Shown in pieces: positions 33,951 to 47,064 of a stretch of 64,000 nucleotides of DNA. Source of the stretch: Tragulus kanchil (taxonomy: Eukaryota; Chordata; Mammalia; Artiodactyla; Tragulidae). A program made the translations under genes and the position numbers. The first letter of the stretch is position 1; each line of letters opens with the position of its first letter. A model generated the notes under the pieces. It ran no database searches. It was not told the origin of the DNA and saw only the letters and a list, made by a program, of their open reading frames with translations. The stretch is from NCBI GenBank assembly GCA_022376925.1, contig JAIOJX010000032.1, forward strand, positions 175,943,479 through 176,007,478. The letters are read 5' to 3'.

Positions 33951-35818
33951 AAATACCTATGAAGGTTGGAAGAGCTGAGGAAAGACTTTAGATCTCAGTG
34001 CAGGCTATGATTCCTGTAAGAAAACAGGGGAAGGCAAGATGACTAGATAAGAGGAGTCTTTGACTGTTCTAATAAGAGTTTGTCCAAACCAACAGTTGTT
34101 CTTGAACCAAAGCTACCTATTGGTGGAGTCCTACATCTTAAAGGAAAGGTTTTGGATCATTACTCCCATTATGCCTGGTCATTGACAAGGAACAAACATT
34201 GAGAAGCACAGCCTTGGCACGGATATGGTGGAATGTCTGAAGGGACAGTAACTAGGTTCACTGGTGGATTATGCTTCCTGAAGCAGGTCTGAGCAGCAGA
34301 TTTCCATGGCTACCAAATTCACTTTATAGAGTATCACTAATTACACTACAGCAAGGATAATGGGAAAGCACAGTGACCATATTGGAGCAGATGATAAGAG
34401 ATCATGGTTTGGATTTATTTTTAACCTAAGGCCAAAAGAATGTTTGAGAGTGTAGTTTTGGTGTTTGAGATAAAAGGCAGGGATAACTCAGGTTTCTCAA
34501 CTTGGATTCAAAACAGTCATACAACAAGAAGCTTAAGGTTCTCTCAGAATTAGAGGAAGTCATAAGGTAGATATATGTGGAAGAAATTGAATATGGAACT
34601 CAATATTTGTTTATAAGCAATTAGGATTTAAGGAGAGAGAGGAAGAGAAGCCTCTTAGAGAATATATATGAACTTTAAGAAATGATAGAGGAAAAATTGA
34701 AAAAAAGGTTAAACATTTTAATTATAAAATGATTAAGGATTCAGGATGACAGACTTCACTTCACTTTCATTCATGAAGGATATTTTAACTGATTATAGAT
34801 TTGTGGGTTGACAGCTCTTTTCTCTCCATACTTTAAAAATATCATCCATGTCCTTAAGGTCTCTATGGCTTTAGATGAGAAATATCCTGTCATACAGGTA
34901 ACTGTTCTTCTAGAAGTAATGTGTCATTTTTTTCTCTAGCTCTTTTCAGGCTTTTTTTCTTCAAGTTTTCAACAGTTTGATTTTTGATGTGTCTGAGAAT
35001 GGAGTTCTTCAAATTTAGAAATGAATTGGTGAAAATACCTATGAAGGTTGGAAGAGCTGAGGAAAGACTTTAGATCTCAGTGCAGGCTATGATTCCTGTA
35101 AGAAAACAGGGGAAGGCAAGATGACTAGATAAGAGGAGTCTTTGACTGTTCTAATAAGAGTTTGTCCAAACCAACAGTTGTTCTTGAACCAAAGCTACCT
35201 ATTGGTGGAGTCCTACATCTTAAAGGAAAGGTTTTGGATCATTACTCCCATTATGCCTGGTCATTGACAAGGAACAAACATTGAGAAGCACAGCCTTGGC
35301 ACGGATATGGTGGAATGTCTGAAGGGACAGTAACTAGGTTCACTGGTGGATTATGCTTCCTGAAGCAGGTCTGAGCAGCAGATTTCCATGGCTACCAAAT
35401 TCACTTTATAGAGTATCACTAATTACACTACAGCAAGGATAATGGGAAAGCACAGTGACCATATTGGAGCAGATGATAAGAGATCATGGTTTGGATTTAT
35501 TTTTAACCTAAGGCCAAAAGAATGTTTGAGAGTGTAGTTTTGGTGTTTGAGATAAAAGGCAGGGATAACTCAGGTTTCTCAACTTGGATTCAAAAACAGT
35601 CATACAACAAGAAGCTTAAGGTTCTCTCAGAATTAGAGGAAGTCATAAGGTAGATATATGTGGAAGAAATTGAATATGGAACTCAATATTTGTTTATAAG
35701 CAATTAGGATTTAAGGAGAGAGAGGAAGAGAAGCCTCTTAGAGAATATATATGAACTTTAAGAAATGATAGAGGAAAAATTGAGGTTAACATGATTATAA
35801 AATGATAAGATTCAGGGA
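33672..35818 (+). repeat. Direct tandem duplication 11 (about 1.07 kb unit)
   Basis: Copy A is 33672 to about 34747 and copy B 34754-35818. The last 60 bases of copy A (34695-34750) are scrambled relative to the matching end of copy B, with several inserted bases in A-runs. Elsewhere only one A-run difference was seen (34510 against 35594). Confidence 0.96.
33951..34747. other. Anonymous sequence inside duplication 11 (also at 35035-35818)
   Basis: No recognised element beyond the LINE at its start, and no frame above 65 codons. Confidence 0.4.
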
Positions 35819-37596
35819 AATGAGGAGAGTAGCAATTGTCCTGCAAACCTTCATCACAGACAAAGCTGATGTCTTCCATCATCTGGGTCAACAGGGTAAC
35901 CTTACATGTCCGTGTGACATGACACTTACTTGGCAGTTGAAATCAAACCTCAGCTTGAAATCTTTCCAGAAAATGACTCCTTAGTAGCTCAGATTTTTCA
36001 GAGACTTTTACTGTATCCCCTCGGTATGTGGAATGTCCTAAGGTAGGGGAGGATCGTAAGCCCAAATCATACAGTCCTTTCATCTCAGGAACAGCAATAA
36101 GCCCAGCTAGTCTGATATCCTGTCTCACACTTTTCCTCCCCTTCTGAATATAGGCCAGGCTTCCCAGTCTTCACTAGTTGTGTATCCATCCCATCAGGCA
36201 TTCTATTCACCAAAACATCTCTGGGGGCAAAGTTAGTGTACTCTGATCAGTTCCTGAGATTCTGAGAGGAGCAGTAGTTTACCAAAATGAGTACAGCCCT
36301 AAAGGATTTGCAAGATGACATCAAAGAAAAGGACTTTTCTCAGATATTCTAATCCTACTGCCCTCTCCCCAACCTTGCCCCAGCCCTGTAAAATGGAAGC
36401 ATCAGAAATGGCCCCACCTTATGTTCAAGTTCAAGCCCTATTAAGTTCAGTGTCTGCCTCCCCTGCAACTATCTTTGTAAAATATCCTTATTTTGTCAAC
36501 ATAAGCAGTCTTTTATCAACATAAGCCATCTATTTCTTTGTATAGACAAAAAAGGTGTCTGTATTGCTCTTAGAATCCATCAGCTTCTACCTTGTATTAG
36601 ATTTCATGTCCTCTGTCAGTCAACTTTGCTTCTGTAACAAACAACCCCAGAACAGCATCCTTTCTTGCTCATGTAGGATGTTATTTGATTCTGCTATAGG
36701 ATACAGATCTGTCAAAAGCTCTGTTCCACATGTGCTCTCATTCTGTGACCTAGATGAATGGAGCAACAAATGCTCTTTGGATGCTGCCATTGTCATGGCA
36801 CAGGGTAGAAATGTGTTGGAAGAAATTAGCAGTGTCTTTTATAACTTTAGATACAATATATTTTATTCCTCCCACATCCTACTGGCCAAGTTCAAAGTCA
36901 ATGAGGTAAGAATGACACAGTTTCTATAAGAAGAAGCTACGTGGCAATGAGTGGGGACATATGAGGAAATCTTTATGAGCAATTGCACAGTCAACCATGT
37001 CTTAGTCCCCTGGTTTTGAGCCCTTGGAAAGCAGAATCTGGGAACAATTCCACTGTGACCTCTATAAGATCTACTGTGTCTAACATGTAGTAGGGATTTA
37101 GCCACTGTCTGAGTAATGAATGGACATATTTCACAGCAAAACTATAAGCTAACTTATTGTTTTATGAGAAAAACATCAAGCTGTCTGGATCTCTCACTCT
37201 TCATTTATTTCTAGCAAGTTATCTCTTTCTGAAGAGGCAATATTGTTCTGATCCCAAAATCTCCTTTAGGTATTATACTTCCTTTGCCATGAACTTTGAG
37301 TGTTCATGGATCACCCTAGATGAGAAAAAAATGTGGCAGTCATGGGGAGATTGGTGTCAGAAGCAAACATCCTTATACTTGTTGGGTTAAATCCTGGCTT
37401 AAATCCTGACCTTACAAATGACAAGTTTTATGGCCAAAGCAAGCCACTTTACCTCCAGGAATCCACTTCTTCAACCTCAGCATGTGGACAAGAATTCCTA
37501 ATTTGCTTTTTTGTGCAAAAAAAAGGCATGTGATGTACTTAGTCCCATAAATAGTATTATTATTTTTAGAAGTACTGAATACAATGATAATAGAGA
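35819..37596. other. Anonymous unique sequence
   Basis: Frames of 60-124 codons on both strands (the largest plus 36555-36929) show no domain. A weak match to an ancient repeat block (cttctgtaacaaacaacccc near 36630) is too short to name. No splice-bounded exon is convincing. Confidence 0.35.
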
Positions 37597-37864
37597 AAAA
37601 TTGTGTGCCATCTTTTAATATCTAATGTACCTTCTCATGGTAAGTCAAATCCCAAAAGCTGTGCTTCAGGCCCTCTGTTTCTTCAAGTCTTGGTTTCTTC
37701 TCTAATGCAGAGCCTTCTCCATACAGTTTGCAGTTCCTCTCTGCTGAATTCTGGCTGGGCCATTTCAACTATTATAATTCTGCAGTGGGACTGGAAAGTT
37801 TCTTCAGGAGACCAATTCTTTCTTCACTTAAAGGCTGTGAGGTGGGGAGGGGCCAGGTGCTCTC

Positions 37865-37945
37865 TCTTTGATGACAAGGAAGCTGAAGACCCTGAAAGGA
37901 ACATAAATGCCTTTCCCAAGTCATTTCTAATCAGTAGGTGATGGA
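37865..37945 (-). repeat. MIR-like fragment, antisense (also at about 39023-39103)
   Basis: gacaaggaagctgaagaccc followed by cctttcccaagtcatttcta resembles the reversed MIR core (gaggaaactgaggc ... ttgcccaaggtcac). Short and diverged. Confidence 0.45.
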
Positions 37946-38138
37946 ATGTGAGCCAGGTGGCTGCCATTGGGGCTGGGGTCTGACAGTGTCTGGCCCTTCT
38001 CTCCATACCTGAATCCCAGCATGGGGAAGGTTGCCTGAAATCACCAATGGGAGTGGCCTCCCTGTCTTGGGACCCAGGTTCCCTGAAGGAACCTGTGTGC
38101 AGCCAGCAGGACAAGAAAGTGATGAGGGCAAGGAGGTG

Positions 38139-38412
38139 GGTGTTGTTGTCATTTAGTCTCTAAGCTGTGTCTGACTCTTTGTGACCCCATGGACTGCAGC
38201 CCACCAGACTGCCATCCTCCACTATCTCTTGGAGTTTACTCAAATTCATGTCCATTGAGTCAATGATGCTATCCCATCATCTCATCCTCTGCTGCCCACT
38301 TCTCCTTTTGCTTCCCCAGCATCGTGGTCTTTTCCAATGAGTCAGCTCTTCGTATGAGGTGTCCAGAGTATTGGAGCTTCAGCTTCATCAGTCCTGTCAG
38401 CGAATATTCATG
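38139..38412 (-). mobile_element. BovB 3' end, antisense (also at about 39298-39571)
   Basis: The reversed 3' end starts at tgttgttgtcatttagtctc, with ctgtgtctgactctttgtga, ccccatggactgcagcccac, then tccattgagtcaatgatgct and tcttttccaatgagtcagct. It ends near gcgaatattcatgaatg. The second copy comes from duplication 12. Confidence 0.9.
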
Positions 38413-39941
38413 AATGCCCCTCATCCTGAGTATTTATTGAAAGTGGGGCACTGGATGCAGGGAAAAGACCACGTGGGCAATAGTCAGGTTTCTGGCATCC
38501 CACAAGTAGAGCTGCCTGCACCAGATTGTGTTCTGTCAGAGTTGGAGGTGAGAGAGTGGCAGTGAGGTGGTATCCACATGCCTCTTTCCTAAGAATCAAG
38601 CTAGTGGCCAAGAGAATGAGGCACACTAGAATCTGAAATTCTATCACTTTTAACTGCAATGGGTTTTTATGGATAAAACTTATAACTTATATGCGTGTGG
38701 AAACATTTATACCTAAAAATGAAATGCCCCTGAATGGGACTCAGACACGCTTTGAAAATTGTGTGCCATCTTTTAATATCTAATGTACCTTCTCATGGTA
38801 AGTCAAATCCCAAAAGCTGTGCTTCAGGCCCTCTGTTTCTTCAAGTCTTGGTTTCTTCTCTAATGCAGAGCCTTCTCCATACAGTTTGCAGTTCCTCTCT
38901 GCTGAATTCTGGCTGGGCCATTTCAACTATTATAATTCTGCAGTGGGACTGGAAAGTTTCTTCAGGAGACCAATTCTTTCTTCACTTAAAGGCTGTGAGG
39001 TGGGGAGGGGCCAGGTGCTCTCTCTTTGATGACAAGGAAGCTGAAGACCCTGAAAGGAACATAAATGCCTTTCCCAAGTCATTTCTAATCAGTAGGTGAT
39101 GGAATGTGAGCCAGGTGGCTGCCATTGGGGCTGGGGTCTGACAGTGTCTGGCCCTTCTCTCCATACCTGAATCCCAGCATGGGGAAGGTTGCCTGGAAAT
39201 CACCAATGGGAGTGGCCTCCCTGTCTTGGGACCCAGGTTCCCTGAAGGAACCTGTGTGCAGCCAGCAGGACAAGAAAGTGATGAGGGCAAGGAGGTGGGT
39301 GTTGTTGTCATTTAGTCTCTAAGCTGTGTCTGACTCTTTGTGACCCCATGGACTGCAGCCCACCAGACTGCCATCCTCCACTATCTCTTGGAGTTTACTC
39401 AAATTCATGTCCATTGAGTCAATGATGCTATCCCATCATCTCATCCTCTGCTGCCCACTTCTCCTTTTGCTTCCCCAGCATCGTGGTCTTTTCCAATGAG
39501 TCAGCTCTTCGTATGAGGTGTCCAGAGTATTGGAGCTTCAGCTTCATCAGTCCTGTCAGCGAATATTCATGAATGCCCCTCATCCTGAGTATTTATTGAA
39601 AGTGGGGCACTGGATGCAGGGAAAAGACCACGTGGGCAATAGTCAGGTTTCTGGCATCCCACAAGTAGAGCTGCCTGCACCAGATTGTGTTCTGTCAGAG
39701 TTGGAGGTGAGAGAGTGGCAGTGAGGTGGTATCCACATGCCTCTTTCCTAAGAATCAAGCTAGTGGCCAAGAGAATGAGGCACACTAGAATCTGAAATTC
39801 TATCACTTTTAACTGCAATGGGTTTTTATGGATAAAACTTATAACTTATATGCGTGTGGAAACATTTATACCTAAATATATGTCAAAATTTGGGGTTCTT
39901 GCCCCAGGGGTGTATGAATGGGACTCAGACACGCTTTGAAA

Positions 39942-40500
39942 GATTTTACAAAAGTTTCTGAATTTGTGAGATTTTGGGTACATTCATTTGATAACATTTT
40001 AAGATTCTTCCAGGACCAGGAATGAAAAATGAATTAATGAATGAATGAATCAGTGAATGAATGCTAACTGTCAAAACCACTGTTTCTGTGTTCTTCCAAG
40101 CCTTTACTTAAGTATTACAGGCTTTAGACTGATCCAGCTGCTACCGGGTCTAGGGAGAAAAACTGGAGGTCATGCACCCATTTTTCCAACTGTTTGCAAA
40201 GCAAGGACTGTTCAGCCTGGGATTAAGTTGGTGGAAGGAAGCAGTAAGTAAATCATCAAGTTCCTTCTCCCACAGAGCCCTTATTCTCTTCATGGAGACA
40301 ATAAATCAACTGACAGGCAGATACTTTAAATGACCTCAGGTAGTGGCTGTGGAAACTTAGGGGATAATTGGCAGATAAAATACTCTGAGCTCTGGTTTCC
40401 CATGTGGGTAATGGGATGATCATACTTCTCTCGTTGGTTGTCTCAAGACTGTCACAGGAAGTGGACGAGAGCAAAGGTGAGGGGAATCTCACAGGTGAGT
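39942..40500. other. Unique sequence with a (TGAA)n tract
   Basis: An imperfect TGAA tract lies at about 40023-40066. A weak MIR-like block (gagctctggtttcccatgtg, 40388) follows. Nothing else is recognised. Confidence 0.45.
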
Positions 40501-40680
40501 GGGATTCCCCTGTAGCTCAGCTAGTAAAGAATCTGCCTGCAATGCAGGAGACCCAGAGTTGAGAACATCCCCTAGAGAAGGGAAAGGCTACCCACTCCAG
40601 TATTCTTGCCTGAAGAATTTCAAGGCTTGTCCATGGGTCAGAAAGAGTTGGAAATGACTGAGAGACTTCACTTTCACAGA
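40501..40680 (+). mobile_element. Bov-tA-type SINE
   Basis: ggattcccctgtagctcagc, tagtaaagaatctgcctgca, atgcaggagacccagagttg, actccagtattcttgcctga and gaaatgactgagagacttca are in SINE order. About 20 bases of the tail region are missing relative to other copies. Confidence 0.92.
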
Positions 40681-41303
40681 TGAAAGTGTTTTCACTCACT
40701 GGGCATCTGTCACCCACAGGCACCAACAGCACCACTTCATGTAGGAATTTTCATGGGCTCCTCTTGGCGGCAGCAGTATTCTTAACTCTATCGATGAGGA
40801 TGCTGATGCTCAGAAAGTCTCAGTGACTTGAGATAACCTCAGCCAGCCTATTACTCTCTTGCCCAGTAGGTTTTGTAACACAGGACCCTTAGGGGCTATG
40901 GGGATTCAGATTTTGAAAGACAATGTGGTCAGTAGATTGTGACATGGCTTCCAAAGAACCCATCCTCAGTGATCACATCCTGTGAAGTGCCCTTCCCCCA
41001 GGCATCAGCTAAACCTGTGACTCCCATGTAACAAGAGATTGTGGGAGAGGAGGTAGATGTCACCTTCCAAGATGAGGTTACAAGAGACTCTGACTCCTCT
41101 TCTAAAATTCCTCTCTCTGGTCCTTCTTACAGACTCATTCTAGTGGAGAGTAACACCTGGGAAGGAACAGGCCAAGAGCTGGTGCGTGACTGAAGCCCTC
41201 TATCCAGCATCATGAGAAGCACTGAATCCTGCTGGAAACCAGGTGAATCATCTCAGAAGACAATCCAGTCTCAGTCCTGCCTTGAGGTGGTGATGGCCCT
41301 TGC
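40681..41303. other. Anonymous unique sequence
   Basis: No recognised repeat or exon. Confidence 0.4.
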
Positions 41304-41444
41304 TGACTCCTTCACTGCTGCCTTGTGAGAGACAGGGGTTAAGGCTTTGCAGCCTCTAAAAAGACCCTTAGCAGAGGACCCCCTGGACTAAGCAGGGCTC
41401 ATATCTTTGACCCTGGGAGACTCTAGGATAATAATTGCATGCTG

Positions 41445-41995
41445 ATAAGTTCATTTGCACCCTTTTCTCAGATTCCACCTATAAGCTATCTCATATGATG
41501 TTCATCGTTCTCTGACTGACTGACTTAGTACGATAACTCTAGGTCCATCCACGCTTCTGCAAGTGGTATCATTTCCTTCTTTTTCACGACTGAATAATAT
41601 TCCGTTATATATGTGTGCCACTACTTTTTTTTTAAAATCCATTCCTTTGTTGCTGGACATTTAGGTTGCTTTCAAGTCCTGGTCATTGTAAATGGTGCAT
41701 CTATAAAACAAAAATTGTTACATATATGGAAAACAAACTTTTTTGTTTGGGGTAGGGGTAGGGATAAATTGGGAGATTGGGATTGGTATTTACACACTAC
41801 TGTATACAAAATAGATTACTAACAAGGACCTACTGTATAGCACAGGAAACTCTCCTCAATATTCTGTAATGCCCAATGTGGGAAAATAACCTGAGAAAAC
41901 GTGGATATATGTATTTGTATAAATAATTCAGTTTGCTGTCCACCTGAAACTAACACAACTTTGTAAATCAACTATACTGCAATATTTTTTAAGTG
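41445..41995 (+). mobile_element. L1 3' end with 5' inversion (also at 42542-43092)
   Basis: From 41445 to 41700 the sequence is L1 3' region read backwards (ataagttcatttgcaccctt, tccacctataagctatctca, ctctaggtccatccacgctt, tgctggacatttaggttgct). From 41701 it is forward L1 and continues exactly where the inverted part began (ctataaaacaaaaattg, ggaaaacaaac, gggataaattgggagattgg, gacctactgtatagcacagg, cacctgaaactaacacaact). An inverted 5' part joined to a forward 3' part is the twin-priming signature. The repeat at 42542 is due to duplication 13. Confidence 0.85.
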
Positions 41996-42149
41996 CATTT
42001 TGTTTGAATCTCTACATTTTGGACTACTCCGTTACTCAGGAATCAATAACTAATAAAGGTGAGCAAAGGATAAGAGAAGCTCACAGGTGAAAGAGCTTCA
42101 TCTTCAGAGTGGTTAAGGCGAGTCTCACAGCAAATGATATGCTCTGTAG

Positions 42150-42300
42150 CCCCCTTCAGCTCTGGCTTGACTCTAGGTCCCCTCATCCTCCAGCTGTGAG
42201 ACCCTCGACAAGTTGCTCAAACTCTCTGAGCTTCAGCTTTCTCAACTGTAGAATAAAAGATTCTATAGGTGATTCCATCGATAATGCTGCTGAGATGTCA
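42150..42300 (+). repeat. MIR SINE (also at about 43247-43397)
   Basis: gctctggcttgactctaggt, ctgtgagaccctcgacaagt, tgctcaaactctctgagctt, cagctttctcaactgtagaa and taaaagattctataggtgat follow the MIR core order. Confidence 0.7.
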
Positions 42301-43470
42301 CAGCAGATGCAAGGCATCATTTACCACCTCCAGAAGGGTCCGGGAGGACATCCTATAAGTCAAACATCCCATTTATAAAAAATTCTTTTTTTTACGTTGG
42401 TGACTCCTTCACTGCTGCCTTGTGAGAGACAGGGGTTAAGGCTTTGCAGCCTCTAAAAAGACCCTTAGCAGAGGACCCCCTGGACTAAGCAGGGCTCATA
42501 TCTTTGACCCTGGGAGACTCTAGGATAATAATTGCATGCTGATAAGTTCATTTGCACCCTTTTCTCAGATTCCACCTATAAGCTATCTCATATGATGTTC
42601 ATCGTTCTCTGACTGACTGACTTAGTACGATAACTCTAGGTCCATCCACGCTTCTGCAAGTGGTATCATTTCCTTCTTTTTCACGACTGAATAATATTCC
42701 GTTATATATGTGTGCCACTACTTTTTTTTTAAAATCCATTCCTTTGTTGCTGGACATTTAGGTTGCTTTCAAGTCCTGGTCATTGTAAATGGTGCATCTA
42801 TAAAACAAAAATTGTTACATATATGGAAAACAAACTTTTTTGTTTGGGGTAGGGGTAGGGATAAATTGGGAGATTGGGATTGGTATTTACACACTACTGT
42901 ATACAAAATAGATTACTAACAAGGACCTACTGTATAGCACAGGAAACTCTCCTCAATATTCTGTAATGCCCAATGTGGGAAAATAACCTGAGAAAACGTG
43001 GATATATGTATTTGTATAAATAATTCAGTTTGCTGTCCACCTGAAACTAACACAACTTTGTAAATCAACTATACTGCAATATTTTTTAAGTGCATTTTGT
43101 TTGAATCTCTACATTTTGGACTACTCCGTTACTCAGGAATCAATAACTAATAAAGGTGAGCAAAGGATAAGAGAAGCTCACAGGTGAAAGAGCTTCATCT
43201 TCAGAGTGGTTAAGGCGAGTCTCACAGCAAATGATATGCTCTGTAGCCCCCTTCAGCTCTGGCTTGACTCTAGGTCCCCTCATCCTCCAGCTGTGAGACC
43301 CTCGACAAGTTGCTCAAACTCTCTGAGCTTCAGCTTTCTCAACTGTAGAATAAAAGATTCTATAGGTGATTCCATCGATAATGCTGCTGAGATGTCACAG
43401 CAGATGCAAGGCATCATTTACCACCTCCAGAAGGGTCCGGGAGGACATCCTATAAGTAAACTCATTTATA

Positions 43471-43859
43471 TTTCTATACCCAAACCTATGTGGGATACAT
43501 GGAAGTCATAAATAACATTACATTTGTTCAGTTTAGAGTTTGGTGTCATTTCTGTGCCTAATTTATGAACAAGCATCTGTCTTTCAGAGCTCTCTGGATT
43601 TGGGGATTTCAGATAAACTGTCATGGACTTTTCTTCCATCCCCAGGGATGTTGTCAGGATCAAATGACAAAGTGCTTAGAGAATATTCTTATAAAGCTGC
43701 AAAGCTCCATGGTAGCTGAGGTCTGCCATGAGAAATAGTAGATTTTCAGCCTTTGAGCAAACACATCGTCTCAAGCACAGACTCTTGCCCACCACCAAGC
43801 AGAAGAAACCAAGATTATGACAACCCGCAAAGGTTCCCCTGGGCCCATGGTGTTGTTGG
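43471..43859. other. Anonymous unique sequence
   Basis: No recognised repeat. Short frames of 60-68 codons on both strands lack domains. Confidence 0.4.
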
Positions 43860-46033
43860 CCACCTGCTGCTGAATGAAGCATCTATTCAGTCAATATTTG
43901 TTCAACACTTGTCACAGGACATTGTTTTCACCTAAAGGAATGCATGAACGATTCATTGAAACCAGCATCCAGGTCAAGGCTTGTGTGAGTCTCTCCCTGT
44001 CCCAGGGCCTAATTTCCAAGAATGAAATTCAGTCCTGCCAGGATGTCATCAGAAGACAAATGAGGAACCTGCCATAGACCTCATTGCATGCAGTGAGGAG
44101 GGGAGTTCATGCCACACCTCTTTGTTCCTTCAGGGTTCACGACCACCTCTGCCCTCCCTTCCAGCCATCTTATCATGAAGTACCTTTAAAGTCTACTCAT
44201 ATCAGATCCCTGAATCAAAGGAGGGATGCTAGGGGATTCTAGCCCTGCTTGGACATGGAAGTTCTTGAAAAAGCTCGGGTCACACACTGATAACATCTTT
44301 ATGAATAACTACTCACATAGTTGGGATCAACTATTCATTCAGTTAGGATCAACTGTTCCAAGGCAATCTTGGTGGACTTTGAGAAACTTTCTCACTTCAA
44401 GGACATTATTTAAAGTTTCTCAACTTCAGTGGCTTTAATATTTGTGAGAAAAAGGGCACAGTGACATCCTTGATTCCTTGATTTGTTTCTTCTTTTAAGC
44501 TTCAAGTTTTTTTTTTTTTTTTTTAACCCAAATTAGATCTTGTTTGTATCTTCAGTATATTAGTGACTCTAGAATAGCTTGAAAATACTTTTTTTTCCTA
44601 CACTTATGTATTGATAGAGGAAAAGGCTCAGGATTTTCCTGAAGTCAACCCCAAAATTCACACACCAAAAGCTGATTTGGTTTTCAACCCAGAGTGGTGT
44701 TTAAGAATTCCAAGGGCTGCATTTGGCAGTGGCTTAATTGTAATACTATAACATCGCTGCAGGCAATTTTCTTTGATTTAATTAGATGAACTGTGGCATT
44801 TTTTTTCTTTTTGCAAAAAGGCTTTATTATGTAGAAATGAAATATGTATAAATTTAATTTTTAATCTTGTCACTACAGTGTGGGAAGGAGCAAGCTGATT
44901 CTTTTAATTTATCCTCTTTGTTTAAGAAAAAAAAAATTGAAACCAAGCCCCTTTTTCCACCTGCTGCTGAATGAAGCATCTATTCAGTCAATATTTGTTC
45001 AACACTTGTCACAGGACATTGTTTTCACCTAAAGGAATGCATGAACGATTCATTGAAACCAGCATCCAGGTCAAGGCTTGTGTGAGTCTCTCCCTGTCCC
45101 AGGGCCTAATTTCCAAGAATGAAATTCAGTCCTGCCAGGATGTCATCAGAAGACAAATGAGGAACCTGCCATAGACCTCATTGCATGCAGTGAGGAGGGG
45201 AGTTCATGCCACACCTCTTTGTTCCTTCAGGGTTCACGACCACCTCTGCCCTCCCTTCCAGCCATCTTATCATGAAGTACCTTTAAAGTCTACTCATATC
45301 AGATCCCTGAATCAAAGGAGGGATGCTAGGGGATTCTAGCCCTGCTTGGACATGGAAGTTCTTGAAAAAGCTCGGGTCACACACTGATAACATCTTTATG
45401 AATAACTACTCACATAGTTGGGATCAACTATTCATTCAGTTAGGATCAACTGTTCCAAGGCAATCTTGGTGGACTTTGAGAAACTTTCTCACTTCAAGGA
45501 CATTATTTAAAGTTTCTCAACTTCAGTGGCTTTAATATTTGTGAGAAAAAGGGCACAGTGACATCCTTGATTCCTTGATTTGTTTCTTCTTTTAAGCTTC
45601 AAGTTTTTTTTTTTTTTTTTTTAACCCAAATTAGATCTTGTTTGTATCTTCAGTATATTAGTGACTCTAGAATAGCTTGAAAATACTTTTTTTTCCTACA
45701 CTTATGTATTGATAGAGGAAAAGGCTCAGGATTTTCCTGAAGTCAACCCCAAAATTCACACACCAAAAGCTGATTTGGTTTTCAACCCAGAGTGGTGTTT
45801 AAGAATTCCAAGGGCTGCATTTGGCAGTGGCTTAATTGTAATACTATAACATCGCTGCAGGCAATTTTCTTTGATTTAATTAGATGAACTGTGGCATTTT
45901 TTTTCTTTTTGCAAAAAGGCTTTATTATGTAGAAATGAAATATGTATAAATTTAATTTTTAATCTTGTCACTACAGTGTGGGAAGGAGCAAGCTGATTCT
46001 TTTAATTTATCCTCTTTGTTTAAGAAAAAAATT
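43860..46033 (+). repeat. Direct tandem duplication 14 (about 1.08 kb unit)
   Basis: Copy A is 43860 to about 44936 and copy B 44957-46033. About 20 filler bases at 44937-44956 match neither edge. Only homopolymer lengths differ: the T-run at about 44508-44524 against 45605-45622, and the A-run at the copy ends. Confidence 0.97.
43940..44936. other. Anonymous sequence inside duplication 14
   Basis: A T-run near 44508-44524 may be the reversed tail of an undetermined retroelement. The paired 67- and 70-codon frames seen in both copies reflect duplication only. Confidence 0.4.
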
Positions 46034-46474
46034 AAATTAATCTTATCACAAGTGTTTATGAGTAATTGATTTGATTTTTGCACTCCAGTCAGAAGTGAAT
46101 GTTAAGACTGCCTGATTTATCCTCTAAGACTCAATAAGATTTCCTTTCAATATATAAATAATAACAGCTAGAAAGCCAACTGGCTGGCCCACTCTCAGAA
46201 AATGGTGGCCATAGGCTGGTAAAGTATGGAACAGTCTCTCACTATTCTTCAGTCATGAGGCCCTGTGGTAGAGAAGAAGCCGTGGTGTGGGTGCCTAAAC
46301 TTATTGGAATGTTTGGAACATACTGTCTATCCTGGTGAATGGAGAAAATTCTGTCTCCAATGTTTGTATGTTAAACCCTGGACCTTTCCTGTTCATTGCT
46401 TAAACTTGAGTCTGACATCAGTCGCACTCATAGTTGTGAAGATTCTTCATTTCTTGAAACTTGAAGGGCAAATG
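46034..46474. other. Anonymous unique sequence
   Basis: A 71-codon plus frame (46265-46480) has no recognisable domain. Confidence 0.35.
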
Positions 46475-46628
46475 CTGTGATTCTCAAATGTTGCTATGCA
46501 TAATGACCTTATGAAGAATTTCTGCAGAATATTGACTTCTAGCCCCAGTGATTCAACTCAGCAGGTCTTGGGTGGGGTTCAGGAATGGGCACAAAGCCCA
46601 GGAGTTTTTTCTGCAGGTGAATGAATAA
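46475..46628 (+). mobile_element. MER5-type hAT-Charlie nonautonomous element fragment
   Basis: tgtgattctcaaatgttgct, then atgaccttatgaagaatttc, ccagtgattcaactcagcag, gtcttgggtggggttcagga and ttctgcaggtgaatg follow the MER5A order (terminal CAGTGGTTCTCAAA; gattcagtaggtctggggtg). The far end is eroded. Confidence 0.65.
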
Positions 46629-46699
46629 TCATGGCAAACAAGAAGGATGCTTACTTTTCTCTCCAGGTATAACCGGCATGTAGTACTCTTCAGTTTTCA

Positions 46700-46893
46700 A
46701 TAGGCCACTTTCTTACACCCTTTTTGCTGGCTATATAATCATTACATATCATGGTGTCATTGCATTATTATTTATAAAATTATGTTATAATGTATAATTA
46801 TATTAATAATTATAATAATTATATTACATGTCATCAATTATATAAAATATTTCATAACAAATATATTTGTAACATAAGATGCACATTATTATA

Positions 46894-46941
<48 letters not shown>

Positions 46942-47040
46942 GAAACCATTATAGACAATGTGGAACATACAGAGGGAGTCAAAAAGAACATTGATTCCAT
47001 TTTTGTATAAGTTTTATGTTTTTTTAAGTGATAAAATAGT
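46700..47040. repeat. AT-rich region with (TA)n
   Basis: A near-perfect TA run spans about 46895-46941, preceded by about 100 bases of almost pure A/T (46780-46870). Self-complementary TA runs can extrude as cruciforms and are unstable in cloning and sequencing. Confidence 0.85.
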
Positions 47041-47064
47041 TTTAAGCCTTTGAGAAAAGACTCC

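Larger units (their letters stand above)
37597..39941 (+). repeat. Direct tandem duplication 12 (about 1.16-1.19 kb unit)
   Basis: Copy A is 37597 to about 38758 and copy B 38755-39941, with aaaa shared at the join. Copy A lacks 25 bases close to its inner end (after 38714; compare 39875-39914). One single-base difference lies near 38036/39195 (cctgaaatc against cctggaaatc). Confidence 0.97.
41304..43470 (+). repeat. Direct tandem duplication 13 (about 1.07 kb unit)
   Basis: Copy A is 41304 to about 42378 and copy B 42401 to about 43470. The last bases of copy A (caaacatcccatttataaaa at 42361) read like a corrupted version of copy B's aaactcatttatatttct at 43458. About 20 T-rich filler bases follow. 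The interior looks identical. Confidence 0.97.
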
